From assembly GCF_009870125.1 (NCBI RefSeq), contig NC_046681.1, forward strand, positions 6,647,001 through 6,711,000: a DNA stretch of 64,000 bases, given 5' to 3'. This document shows positions 35,639 through 48,329 of this stretch, piece by piece. The notes beneath the pieces were generated by a model. It worked only from the letters and a program-made list of their open reading frames with translations. It was not told the DNA's origin and ran no database searches. The translations under genes were made by a program, and so were the position numbers. This DNA is from Drosophila pseudoobscura (lineage: Eukaryota > Arthropoda > Insecta > Diptera > Drosophilidae). Each line of letters opens with the position of its first letter. Position 1 is the first letter of the stretch.

Positions 35639-35966
35639 CCTGGTACTAGGATGGCCTGCGTATGTAGCTATCTGGTTGATCCGCCTTATATAGGACCCCT
35701 TTAGAATGTGGCGTGTCGCTACGGATTAATAGTGTGAAATGGACTAAGCCGCGGAAAATGACGGTACAAATGGCACTGTTACGTCATTGACGTCATTATC
35801 AATGGTTACGGAAGGTTTTATATTTTTTGGTACATAGATTCCGTTGCTCCTGTTTTCATTAGTTTTCCCAATACTAGATTTATTTTTTGTTGTTGACTTC
35901 CGTTACACATTATTAGATTCTTTTTTCCTTCGTTACTTAACTTCACACGCACAAGGCACCCCCATT
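35639..35966. promoter_or_regulatory. Shared divergent promoter region (328 bp)
   Basis: This separates the ATG of the tetra-lipase (minus) from that of the coiled-coil gene (plus). The lipase side has a clear TATA box. The plus side has only a weak AT-rich 'ttttatatttttt' near 35816-35829. A direct repeat of CGTCATTGACGTCATT near 35782-35797 contains a TGACGTCA-like (CRE/AP-1 type) palindrome. Confidence 0.5.
35686..35692 (-). promoter_or_regulatory. TATA box of the tetra-lipase gene
   Basis: TATATAA (within CCTATATAAGG on the minus strand) lies 48 bases upstream of the ATG at 35638, implying transcription starting near 35660 and a very short 5' UTR. No comparable box precedes any of the internal lipase copies. 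Confidence 0.75.
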
Positions 35967-37610
35967 ATGTCTATCCTCAACATTATTTCGGAGGGATCGA
36001 TAGATTCCAGTGCCAGTGTGCAATACGGCGGGGTGCAGGGGTCCGGTGTAGCCCAGCAGGACGACAAGCTCGACGAGGACTTGGAGGAGTTATACAAGAG
36101 AATAATGCCTATAGATACCGACTACGATCCGGCGCTATGTCGGGACCAGTTCTTGAAGAACTTGTTTGAGGATCTGGGTATCTTCGATCCCAACGAAGTA
36201 GATAATGACCCTCTGCTGGAGGTTGGCTCTGTCTCCAGTGCATATATGTTGGCAGGCAAACGGGGGCTCTCACAACCCGCGAATTGGACCCTAGACAGCT
36301 TCGTCCGCAAGCTGAAGCGTAAGGAGACGCTCAAAGCCCTCATACCCCAGACCATCCCGATCCAGATAGGGGACAAGGTCTTACAGCTGGCTTCGAAAAC
36401 AGATCAATATGATGCACTTCTGGAGTCCATGCAGCGCTCGTCGTTGTTCTTTATGTTCAGGCGCACATGCTACAATCTGCATATACTGCAGAATGCTTCT
36501 CCTGAGACAGGGGAGCTCCATGTGCAGGACCTACCCCACAATCTGTTCTCCTGGTCGTTGGAGGATTTCTTTCGACGACGCGAGCTTAAAGACTTTGTTT
36601 ACTTGGACGTTCTGGTGCGGGACCACACCGCCAACACTTTGGACTGGGCCAAGTACCGGGTGGATGTTCAGGAGACCGAACGGTTTTATGGGTATTTCTA
36701 CTCTGAGATCTTTAACGGCGCCGGCTACCGCAAACTGCTGGACCTGATCTGGGAGCAGAAGCAGATGCTTATCATCGACAAGGCTTTGCAGCAGGACCTC
36801 GAAAAGTCAAAAGCCTCCCTGGACACCACTAACTTCAAGGCCCGTCGCTATTCGCAGGCCTGGTGGCAGGGCTACAAGAGCAACATGGTCGAGGAGCTCC
36901 AGCAAAGCTGCATGGAGGCTACTGTGACGATTCCCATCGAGTGCCGCTACCTCTGTGCCTACTACGAAACCCAGGTGGAGTTGCAGCTGATGAAGGACAA
37001 CGTGCGCACCCGCCAGCTACAGAAAGAGCTCGAGGACGTCAGGAGGTCCATCCAGCAGGGAGACGACACTTCGCAAGCCTCCCTCAACACCTACTACGCG
37101 ATCATCGAGGTAACCGAATTGGAAGACGGGGATTCCCCACTCTCTCAAAAACTAAAAGTACTCCTCTTTTCTACCAGAATTACCGTAATCGATATAGCGA
37201 GCTTAGCGATAAGTACGATCGGGACATGGAGCACTGGGAAGACGAAATACTGCAAACTAACTTTCGCCTGAGCAAAGCTCGCGACGACATGAAAGAAGCC
37301 ATTGATCATGTGATCTTTATGCGTCGCCGTATTGCCGAAGTTCAAGCCTTGATCGAGGCAGAGCGCCAGGAGGAGATCGACCGCGTGGTATGACCCACTC
37401 TTACACATAATCGTACATATTCCCAGACCTAATTACCGATAACCAAATATGGCCGCTTTTCCACAGGCTAACGAGCAAGTAGAGCGCCAGAAGGCTGCGG
37501 CCAAAAAGGCAAATGCCAAGCAGCAGAAAAAGAAACAACAGGCCAAGGCCCGGAAAGTCCGTGCCCAGAAGCGACAGTCACAACTAAGCCAGTCCGGCAA
37601 AGGGACTTGA
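35967..37610 (+). CDS. Coiled-coil protein resembling DRC9/IQCG (dynein regulatory complex)
   Basis: Exons 35967-37109, 37178-37387 and 37467-37610 join at two phase-0 GT-AG introns to give 498 residues; the ATG at 35967 is the first in the frame. The N-terminal two thirds is mixed helical; from about residue 330 onward it is heptad-rich and strongly charged (QLQKELEDVRRSIQQ, YDRDMEHWEDEI), ending in a very basic Lys/Gln/Ala tail. The C-terminal coiled coil with a Tyr-x-Asp...Trp...Glu/Asp pattern and the polybasic end recall IQCG/DRC9 of the axonemal nexin-dynein regulatory complex, though no IQ motif is evident. If correct, expression would be in testis and ciliated neurons. The family call is from memory of pattern; the gene model itself is firm. 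Two in-frame retained-intron readings are possible but end quickly. Confidence 0.75.
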
Positions 37611-37710
37611 ACACAGCCATTCCACCGGATGCATCCCTCACCTGCGAACTGGAATAACCTCACACTGCACTGATAAAATTGTAAAAATTGTAGTGAAATT
37701 ACACACATTC

Positions 37711-40700
37711 ATTCCCTAAATATAGATAAAATCCTAATACTTTAAGTTTATATACGACAAGTCGTCGTGTTGTACGAGTGCTCGAAGCGCAACTTTGCTC
37801 TGGGACTCCGCTATTGTAGGCATCTTCGTGGAACTCGCCTGATTGCACAAATCTGATTACCAAAATGCGCGGAAAGAGTTGGTCGAGAAAAGATAATGCC
37901 ATGTCGCCGCATTAGCGCCTCGGCTAGAAGCAGGGTGGAGCACCCATCTCCGACGTCGCGTGAAACAAGCTGGAAATTGAGTTTGACTGCCAGAGCTGGC
38001 TACTCTCCTTCCACTTACCCTCCCACGTCGACCCATTCTCCGAGCTGGCTGCTTGGCATATCCTGGGATGATTAAAGCCATGCCATCCTCTGCTTCCTCT
38101 GCCAACTTTTGCGGTGATTTGTAATTTTTTCAAGCATATCATTGAGATGCAGTACAGCCCTGCACAAATGGGATATTAAGCTCGTACGACGGGACGGAGC
38201 CAACCTGATTATCCTTGGCCCTTCTTTGGTTCAACTCTGTCCTGAAGAGCTCGACACATATTAAATTTCATTTCGCTGACAGTTGGAATAAGAATCGGGC
38301 GCCTAATGAAGGTTAAGCAACTTTTAATGTCCTGGTCCCGGCCATTTTGCAGACCATTAAATGTTCTGCCTGGCAACATGCCATATGTTTCCACAAGGAC
38401 ATAAGCCTTCGGTCTGGGATCATGTCCGGGAAATGATTCAGAAAAACTTTTCTTATCATTTCTGCGCAAAAAGTCATAAAGACGTTGGCTAAGTATGCCT
38501 GTGTGTGCCTCAGTGTACGGGATGACATGACGATGACAGTAATCGTAATCCTAGTCATGGTAATGATGACACTGGAGCCGACACCCATATAAACATATGT
38601 TGGGCTGGGCATTACGGCACATGGAGTCAGGTCGTGTAAACGGCTTAACGGTTAGCCACGGATGGTTAACGATTTTCACCCCTTAAATGCTTGCATTGCA
38701 GTGTTTTATCCAACCATTAATGTTTACTTTAATGGGATCCATTCTACTTGGGATCCAACTCAATCGAAAACATCTTTCGAGAGGTTTCATCAAGAGTAGA
38801 TGTATGAAAATACGTAAGCATTCGAGTACATCTGCTGCCATCTCACTTGCTTTCAATTTATAGACGAAATCTTTATAAACCCAACTAAATCTGACCCAAC
38901 TTCCCATTTTCTATCCCGCTATTCTACCTAGAAGCCAGTTTCTTGTTATTTCAATTTTGAACCGTAGAAATCGGTGTTAGACGCTTGAATGAAAAGGTAA
39001 TGGCATAATGAGGCGACTATTCTTGATTTGACCATCCATTAAGCTCCAAATTATGTTCGGCTTGATTGTTTTCCGCGTCTTTATTCACGCTCCGCAGACT
39101 GATAACTACTACAGCCTACATACATACACGTAGACATGTATTACTAGTATGGGAACCGAAGACACCTACTACTCCCATGTCCCATGTCCACACCATCGTT
39201 GAAGTACCGGCCTCGGACCCCTTTCTAGTCAAGCAGAACTGTGACGCGACTGTCCAGTGGAGTGGGGACTTTAACTTTTGAACTTTTCCTGTCCTGAATT
39301 GTTTCTTGAGAATTTACATGTCCACACGCTACATGCTCTCGGCACCTCAGACCACTCCCCTCTGTAATTTCATGCTCCATTGGCCAGTGAAATCGGCCCG
39401 CAGTCAAAGCAAAGCTTTTCCCCCTCTATTCACCCTCTGGGCCATGCTTTAAGTTGTCCAATTGAAATAAATGCTCGTTATTTGGGCCATATTATCCGAA
39501 TTCCAATTTTCGGAATTCGAATAGTTCTAAGAGTTCGGCGAAAGTATTTAAATTCTACATTTGCGGCACATTATTCTCCTCCGAAACTCCGGGACTCGCG
39601 GTCACTTTTTTGCGAGAAGTCCGTTGATTTTTTCAGGAATCCAAACGAGACATTCGATTGGCCTTTGTCCAGGACTTTTGTTGGTTATTTATGCTACTGG
39701 CTTGTGAAACACTATCTGCCAGCTGTTGCGGCTGCCGACTCTGCTGCCGGTTCTGCGTGCCACTGCAGTCAGGACCACTTGTTTCCGCTCGCCATTTCTT
39801 TCGCGTGCCTCCTCTGGAGTACATATATTTGTTCTCCTCTGCTGTCGGCAGAGCCAACACGAGAAGTCCATTTCGAAATTTATGTACACACAAATTGAAT
39901 GCGCAGATGGGTGGTGTGAAGCACTGGGAAGAGGCCAGTGGGCGCCAAAGTGAATGAAAGAAAAATGTTAGTCGCTGAAAAAGTTGGCTGCATTCCTCTA
40001 CAAGAAAAAAATTTTAAAAATAGAACAGGAAAACAAAGCGATATGCCTTTAAGCGACACTTGTCGGAGGGGCTTCGCATGACTGGGAGGAAAACGCTTTT
40101 CACCCCAACAGTCGTCGAAGACATTTTTAATCTGGATATTGGGGGAAAGGCATGGGAAAGCGCCGATCGAAAAGCAACGTAATAAAGGCAATTAGTGATA
40201 AATACATCATACATAATACACTTGGATATCAAAGTAAATGGCAGGAGAGTCAGGTGAAGGCATATGAGTATTCTAGTTTAATCACTAGACATTGCTTTCC
40301 CATATTCTTTTCCACTTTCGTTGGTAATACATTTAAGGCAAACAGATCATTAAAGGTGAAGCACAAAACCAGTCGGGACTTTGTGAGTTGTGCGGCACAC
40401 AACTACCCTACCCGGCACGCAGTTGGGATGAGGAAGATATATATGGAGCCAGCCACAGGAGATTGTTTTCTGTATTCTGGCTTCTGTAGATTATACAACT
40501 CTCTATTTCCGCATCTTTGAAATCATGGATGCCACAGACTTTCTGGGGTAGCAGTAGGGACATCGACTAACTTTTGCAGGAGTCTCGATCCAAAACTTTG
40601 TTGCTCTAGCTGGTCTAGCAAACAAGATGGTCGGATAATGATGCCGGTGATACAAAGAAAACCATAGCTTTTCTATAAAACGATATCAGGCCGATCAAAA

Positions 40701-43700
40701 TTAAGGTCATACCTACTGCAGCAGTAAAATAAATTTATCAAATTTGGCTCTGATCCTATGATGTATTTATACTCTATTGCACTACTAGCTAACACCATTC
40801 TGCATATATTTTTCATGCCAGAGCAGAGGTTGCTTTAAGCCCCTTCGGGCTTATTGTCGGCTCCGCCCCAGCCCCTGCCTTGAACTTCCGCTTGGCTCAT
40901 TTGTTGGTGGCACCGTACGATAAAGGAGCCACCAGGTTTGTTGCACTTTGAACTTCGGAACAGCGCGGGAAGTTCACCTCGTTTATAGGGCGGCTCTACA
41001 ACTCAGCCCGTTGCAATTGTGACTGCTCTTGGCATAAATTAAAAGCGCGAGCCGCGTTTACCGTGTAAATAGGTTGCCATTTGGCAGCTGCTGGCCAAAG
41101 GTGCCTCGTCTTCGTCATTGTCCCGCTCTTGGCTCACCCAGAAATGAGCGGCCCGCTCCATGGGTTTCGCCCGAGGGCGGGTGTTTGTTTCATTTGCGGT
41201 GTCACCGAGAGTTAACCTGGCCTAACCCTGGTAGAGCCAGCAAGGCTGTGGCCCGTTTCCTGCCCATCAACGTTCCCGTCCTCTGGCAGCCTTTCTGACT
41301 GGCAAGCTGACTGAATGGCTCACTGCATTTGCATTTCCAGGCCCCAATGAACTGCACCGCATCTTCTCCTATTTAAGAGCCTTCACCGCCTGCTGGTATC
41401 CCTAATGCTAAACTCAATAATCGCTGAATGCGCGGCTGGTAACTTTGTCTTGTGTATGCTAATTTCATTACAATGCAGTTGGCTGGCTCTGTTCTCGTTC
41501 TCCCAGCCAGCTCCAGCCCCGGGACCAGTACACTGCCTGGTACTGGCCAGGACCCTTCTCAATACCCAATGAATTATGATGGACGTTGTCATGAATGGAC
41601 AGGGCGGACACAGTGTGTGGTCAGCGGCGAGCGGGCTGCGGACTGCGGACTGTGGACTGCGGCTCTCGCCGTTCGACTCTCGGCTTTCGGCCCTTATGTG
41701 CGTGTGTGTTGGCCGTGTTTATCTCTCGCCAACGTATACTTAGCACATTGCCGGGGGGTGGTGTTGGGACAGGGATAACCGCCATGTACACGCTATCAGG
41801 AGATTGCTGGCTAGGCGTTTTCGCCCGACACGCCTTTCAGAAAAAGCGGGCGGTGCGGAGGAGCAGAAATGAAGTGCTTAGCTCCGCGCTACTCACTCAC
41901 AATGTCGGTAGGAACACACTGAGAAAAATTAGACTATTAATAGACCCATTCTTTCAAGGCTAAATGAGTAGCAAGCCAATTGCTATTGGTACATTGCTTT
42001 TTCCCAGAGAGCAGGTACTTCTTGATCGAGATCAAGAATATGGTACTGTCGTTCCGTCTGTTCCGTATGCAATACACTAAGGTACTCTACAATAACCGGG
42101 TAAAAAACACTTTAGTTCTCATTTTTCAAAAATTCACAGCACAACCTGCATTCAAAAACATACAAGTTCGATCCCATCCAGTCTTAAAATGCTTCGCAGT
42201 GTAGGTGGAAACGGTGTGGGGCGGAACCCTTTGGCTGCGCCACTTCATTATAAACATTTCTCAATTGATTATCGTTAGTTTTCCAAGGCTGATGGTGAGA
42301 GTGGGGGCGAGTGTGCGTGGGTCGGTGTGTTCGTGTGTGATAACGCCATAATTATGCCCCTATCCTTGGCGTGTTCGGCGCTGTTATGGCTGCGGTTTTT
42401 GCCCCACCGATTATATTTGCACGCATGTCCTTCACGCTGCCACTCGCGGATAGTGCCCGTGCGCGGGCTCCGCCGTGTTTACGGCGTTTCGGGTCGTCTC
42501 CGCTTTTTGCATGCGCCTCCCACAACTAAGTAAGTAATCCACATAAACTGCTCCTGAAATATTTCATTATCGTAATGAAAAGGACGCCGGTAAATGTATT
42601 CTCTTCTGCCTTCCAGCTGCTCCACATGAAGTCCTTCTCAGGGCTGTGGGTATTGGCCCTGAGATGGCAGGGGTATGGGCGAAATGGAAGATTGCATTTA
42701 CGTTATTCCTCAAGAGATTTCGGTGGGATTTTTCACATTAATGAGCTTGACAAGTGACAGATGAATCAATAAGATATTAATTATAGAAACTATGAGTGCG
42801 TGGAATTTAATTACTGCCCCCCCACCCCCATTCATAGTCGTTTCCAGTTTTCTCTGTGCAATTAGTCGGTAAAATAGGTTTTCATTAAACCGGATTTTAA
42901 TTCAATTAATTTATGACTGAAAATTACGAATCATATTAAATTAAATGCCGATGCATCTCCCAAAATGACTGACGAAGGGAGCACCAAGCCGCTGGAAATT
43001 GGCACAGCCTCAGCAATATTTTATCCATTCACCAAAGATTGAAGGAAACATACTCGTACGTGTTCGATGCCGCCCCAACTTCTGTAGGACAGTGTAAAAA
43101 TCATGTTTTTACCCTTTACTCGCCCGCAGCAGAAAGTCTTCTCGTTTTCCATAAATTAATCAATTCCTCCGCCATTGCCGCCACTGCCGCCGTCAATTGT
43201 AATCCTTTATCACTCGTTCATTTTACTGATGGCCGCCAATCAGGATGTTCGGGTAGCAAGGATGCGCCTGGTGGACGGACCCGGCCCGGACGCGGACATG
43301 GATCCGGATCCGGATTGTCAGCCTTCGTCGAATTCCTTCTCAGTTGCAACTCGGGGCCCGTGACAATGCGCAAATAATGACGTAATTAATGGAAGAGCAT
43401 AATAATTTTTTTATCGACCGAAATTAACAAGCAGTCGACACGTCAGTCCCCAGACCCACCGAAGCATGACGCGAAGAGCAGGCCACATGCATATTTATAG
43501 CCACATTCCTCCGGTTCCTCCGATTCCTCCGATTCTGTTAGTTAAATCAACTTTAAATTGCATTAAATATTAAAATTAATGAACTTAAATTCAATGTCCA
43601 TATTTCCATATTTCCGTTTCATTATATTTTGTGTGTGGCGCGAATGGTGCGAGTATGTGGGATTCGCTTTTTAAATTTACACAAATTTCCGAATGTGGCA

Positions 43701-46173
43701 GAGATTTGAGGCGACAGGGCCCTGACCCTGAACTTGTCGCTCTGGAAATAACACTTTAAAGGCGGCTCCCGACGGATGTAGTGCGGCACGTGCACAAAAG
43801 TAATTACAAAATGCAGACAAAAAGGGGGCGTGTTGCATGGGGCATGGGGCATGGGGCATGGCAGGACCAGTGCAGAGGCTGACAGCTAAAAAACGAATTG
43901 TAATTGGCATCCAGTTGGCTGCGAGTCAAGTCTGGCACCATTCCGATTGGAGTCTGTGCAAGACTGGTGGGGACCCCGACACCGGTACCAAATTGTCTGT
44001 CCTTACACTTGACTTTAACCTTTTCTGAAGTTGTGCTTTTGACTAGCCAGAAGAATCGAGTCCTGGCTCCGGCCCAAAGTTGCCAAAGTCGTAAAGTTCC
44101 GCCCGACAGTTTAAGCAGCCCAAACTTCTGACCTTCATTCGCCCTGGCCACTTTTTCACTTGGACTTCACGCACTCCTGTTTCCCCTGTTTCCCCCGCTT
44201 CCTGTTTCTGGCGCCATAATGAGCAGAACTTGGCCAGGCCATAAAGCAGGCCCCGCGCCGGGGGAAGCTCCTTTTGGACACGTCTAGAGTTTCGCATGAA
44301 ATTTTATGCGCGCGTGATTAAAAGTCACGTGCTTGGCCCCTTCGGAGGGGCCCTGAAGTCTGGAGAGGACTTCGGCAGCTTCTGCACCTAATGTGGACTC
44401 CCGATGACGCCAACAGTCGAACAATGCTGATCATAATCTGGGGCAGCATAGATGCGGCTGCTAACGAGCCGGCTGCCGGCTAGGCAGCTTTTGCAGGCCT
44501 TTAAGACTAAGAGCGGTGCTCCCATTGTTTCTACTCGACTCTAACTAAAGGCTGTCCAATTGATTGGTCTCGTTTTCATTGTACTTCAAGCGGGTTTCTG
44601 CTTCCGCCCCTCTGCTCCACCACTCTCTCCCTTGCTGTTGGGCTGCAGCAGGCTTTGGGTCTGCTGATTGTCGTGTGATTGGCAGTTGGCGTCCCAGCTC
44701 TCGTAATGCAATAGTGAGGGGAGACCTGGCAAATGGCTAATTGTCGTGGCACGCGCCGGTCCTGAAAGGCACCGCCTCCCAAATGGGTCCACCTTTTAAG
44801 GTAAAACCAGAAAGTTCGGTAATTCGGCTGACAGCTAAATCTCTGGGCTGCAATGTGGGTCAAAAGGGCAACGATTTCCAGTCACTTTCTGTGGCAACAA
44901 CACTCAAGGAGAGTTCATTTTCATTTATTTCGAGCTATACTGACGAACTGGCACTTCTCCCGATGTAATTTTAAAGGCTTTCAATAGCTTGAAGTTCCAT
45001 GAAGTTTACGCTTGTCAAGCATGAAACCAAGGCTTAAAGTTCGACACTCTGCCAAGAGATTTGCCATACCACACCCCCACAGAACCCATTCCCCATTCCC
45101 TTCGCCTGTCAGGTTGCCAACTCCCCCTTGCCTCAGACTGTCTGCCTCTCGGACCGTCTGCCGGCTCCTGGCAGGACCAACATGTGGTGACAACGCCGAA
45201 TTAAGTTATTTGTCAAACGTCGAAACGTTGGCCAGCATATCAGACCAGAACGAGCAGACCAGAGGCGAAAAGGAGGCCTAGCCTGGGCTCGAATTGAATG
45301 GACTCCGACTGGGAGGAGAACACTTCGCCGCCTCGCCTCGCCCCGCTTTGTCAGCCTGTCAGCCATCGCCGACGACAGCAGTTGCTGCAAATAAAGGAAC
45401 TGCAAATATTTTATGCAAAAGCCGGAATCACTTTTTGCCAATCAATTGTAAAAAAAGGAGGCGACGACATAGGCACGGATGGGGCGATTCCAATGTTTGC
45501 TGAACGGACACTGGACGAGACGAGATCCACTGCGCAACGGAATTAAAAATTAAATTTTCCAATTAACCCGGCAAACACTTCTTGGATTTACTCTTTGGCA
45601 GTGGCCAAGCAAACTTCATTATAGGGAAACACTGTGATTTGCCCCGACGAGGGCTTGCCTAGGCTCTGGGACTGGTTTTGTAGATACATTAGGTACCCAT
45701 ATATACCATATGGTAGAAGCTGGAGCTCGCCAAGGCAGGAACATTACGGATATACGTACAAACTGGCGGATCCTAAGTCGCTCCAGATGTATAAATCACT
45801 GAGCACAGCATAGCTGATCACCTGGGCCACCAGGATTTTGGATTGTAGGTTATTCATTACAGTTCAATTGGTCCGATATGCTTGATCGACATCTCGTCTA
45901 GCCGTTTTAAATGATTGATTCACAGCCTGAACTTTGCACTTGTGGAGCTCGACCACACTGGGATCGTTTGATCTAATTTGTGCGAATTATATTCGACATT
46001 CATATGTGTAAAACTCGTAGTTTAGCTGGAAATGAGCTGGCGATGATTCTCCGATAAGCTGTAAAAAAACATTCCCACAAAAAAGCAGACAGGGCTTTGG
46101 CCAGCAGTAATTATTACTCTTTAGTGGGAGAGCAGCTGGGCTTTGCCAGATCGGGTTTAGTCACGGATCGCCA
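37711..46173. other. Gene-poor intergenic DNA
   Basis: About 8.4 kb between the coiled-coil gene and the third lipase. I saw no spliced gene, RNA gene or clear transposon. It includes a CATGGGG triplicate near 43837-43860 and several AT-rich tracts (42880-42960, 43560-43625). A TATAAA at 45790-45795 is a weak candidate for the lipase promoter but would require a 380-base leader. Confidence 0.5.
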
Positions 46174-47714
46174 ATGCTTTGGTCAGGAACGTACGCCATG
46201 CAACACGCTAGTTGGATTCTCGGCCCGCTCTGGCTCGCGCTTCAGTGCATGCGGGTGGCCGGGAGCTATCTGGAAGACAACTTTCCGGCCAGCGTGATAG
46301 AGGACGCCCATCTGAGCACGGTAGGTGGCAGGCCCCAGTGGCAAGTTGCAAGGGAGTTGATGCCCCAGCGGAATTCTCTGTGTTGCAGCTGCAACTCTTA
46401 GAGAAGTACAAGTATCCGGCAGAGGCCCACCAGGTGACCACCGAGGACAAGTACGTCTTGACCATTCACAGAATTCCACGACCAGGGGCCCAGCCCGTCC
46501 TGCTGGTACACGGCCTGGAGGACACCTCTTCCACCTGGATATTGATGGGTCCGCACAGTGGTCTGGGATACTTTCTGTACAGCCAAGGCTACGACGTGTG
46601 GATGGGCAATGTGCGAGGCAACCGCTACTCGCGCGGCCACCTGCAGCTGAACTCCAACACGGACCGCGCCTACTGGACCTTCTCCTGGCACGAGATTGGG
46701 ATGTACGACCTGCCCGCCATGATAGACGGTGTCCTCGCCAAAACGGGCTTTCAGAAACTCAGCTACTTCGGGCACTCCCAGGGCACCACTTCGTTCTTTG
46801 TGATGGCGTCTAGTCGCCCCGAGTACAACGCCAAGATCCACCTGATGAGTGCTCTGGCGCCTGTGGCCTTTATAGCGCACGTAAAGGCTCCTCTCTTGGG
46901 CTTAGCCAGAGTTGGCATCAACATTCTGGGCGAGTCCTTTGAGCTATTCCCCCATTCGGACATATACCTCAAGCAGTGCGTGCAGTCGGCCGGCATGCTC
47001 AAGACCTGCCTTCGTTTCTACTGGCAGATCATCGGAAAGAACCGCGAAGAACTCAACATGGTGGGTACTCTGTCGAAGCTTATTTCCAAGGGTCACGCAT
47101 ATTTCTTTATGTTCTGTTAGACCATGTTCCCCGTGGTGCTGGGCCATCTCCCAAGTGGCTGCAATGTCAAGCAAGCCATGCACTACATGCAGCTGCAGAG
47201 ATCTGATCGGTTCTGCCAGTACGACTACGAAGCTAAGGAGAATCAGAAGGTCTATGGGCGCACGACGCCCCCCGACTACCGACTGGAGAGGGTTACTGCA
47301 CCGGTCGCGCTTTATTATGGCAGCAATGACTATCTTTCCGCTGTGGAGGACGTTCAGCGCCTGGCCAAGATTCTGCCCAATGTGGTGGAGAACCATCTGT
47401 ACAAGAAGTGGAACCACATGGACATGTTGTGGGCCATTAGTGCCAGGCGCTCGATTCAGCCCAAGCTGCTCGAAGTAATGAAGTACTGGGAGTCAGTTGG
47501 TGGCAGGAAGAATGCCGAGGCTACCACTAGTTTTCCGGTGGAGGAAGAGGTTCCACAGCCGATAACAGAACCTGCCCCCGAGGGGGAGAACGATGTAGGA
47601 GAGAGCTATGATGATGAAACGGAAATTGAAGGAATAAATGAGAAAGGGCAGGAAGATGGAAAAGGACAGGACCAACAGCAGGACGAAGCTGTTGAGCCAC
47701 CTTCCGAGGAGTAA
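46174..47714 (+). CDS. Secreted acid lipase with acidic C-terminal tail
   Basis: Exons 46174-46320, 46389-47060 and 47121-47714 join in phase 0 at GT-AG introns to give 470 residues, or 462 from the second in-frame ATG at 46198, which starts a more typical signal peptide (MQHASWILGPLWLAL). The catalytic domain has LLVHG, GHSQG (about Ser179), Asp in YYGSND (about 343) and His in WNHMDM (about 372). The 224-codon middle exon covers what is split between a 180-codon and a 53-codon exon in the other lipases, so one intron is absent here. The last 70 or so residues are highly acidic (EEEVPQPITEPAPEGEND...DDETEIEG) and Gln-rich, presumably disordered. Expected to hydrolyse triglycerides or sterol esters outside the cell or in lysosomes. 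Confidence 0.92.
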
Positions 47715-47757
47715 AGTTGGATTTTATGAATACTTCCTGGTCTATTTCTGATATTTA

Positions 47758-47763
47758 AATAAA
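47758..47763 (+). terminator. Poly(A) signal AATAAA of the third lipase
   Basis: AATAAA 44 bases after the TAA at 47714, inside 'atttaaataaaaac'. Confidence 0.75.
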
Positions 47764-47849
47764 AACAGGCGTTTGCCTTCACGTTAAGATGTTGTCACAG
47801 GGTTAATTTTTTTCCGCCAAGCCTGGCCTTTCAGAGATTAGGGATTGCA

Positions 47850-48239
47850 CATGTTCAGCTTGTCCTTCTTAAATATATATTGTTGTCCCCAAAGTGCCTG
47901 AATCCCGTGGTCAGGGCCTCGTGCACCACTCTCGGCTCCAGCAGAAAGAGTTTCGTAGCCAATATTCGTAGACCCCCACATAGCTGTGGACCTGTCGGTA
48001 CTTCCTGAAGGTTGAGACGGGGAGTTCATCCCAGCTCTATGCCTCGCTCTCACTCTCGTCTCCTTATACAAATCGATGAGGTCCAATGTGAAGTCTCAGC
48101 GGCGAAGGACCATGTTCGGTAACGTTCCGAGCAGTGGCAGACCACGTATTTCCTTCATATTCCGCATCTGCCAGTGGCCAAAGTTCCACGTGACGAACTT
48201 GTAAAGAATTAGGAGCAGTGTTCGTATTAAATGGTGCAT
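47850..48239 (-). pseudogene. Truncated cytochrome P450 pseudogene (N-terminal part)
   Basis: The minus strand reads MHHLIRTLLLILYKFVTWNF then GHWQMRNMKEIRGLPLLGTL, the membrane anchor and Pro-rich hinge of a microsomal P450. An in-frame TGA follows LRR (near 48100), then DFTLDLIDLYKE, a possible 60-base intron, KYRQVHSYVGVYEYW, a frameshift, and EPRVVHEALTTGFRHFGDNN, the conserved early B-C region of insect CYP3-clan enzymes. Another shift gives KKDKLNMCNP and a stop. Nothing of the I-helix, ExxR or haem-binding Cys region follows, so over three quarters of the enzyme is missing. Confidence 0.8.
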
Positions 48240-48329
48240 ATTTTTTGCAAAATTTGTAACATAGGTCAAATCACGAACTCTTCTGTGAGTCGAGTATCGA
48301 GATAGGACTCTATGAAGCATAGCCAATTG

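Noticed and set aside
40152-40520. 122-codon plus-strand ORF in the gene-poor region
   Set aside because: No signal, domain or splice context; codon use is not distinctive.
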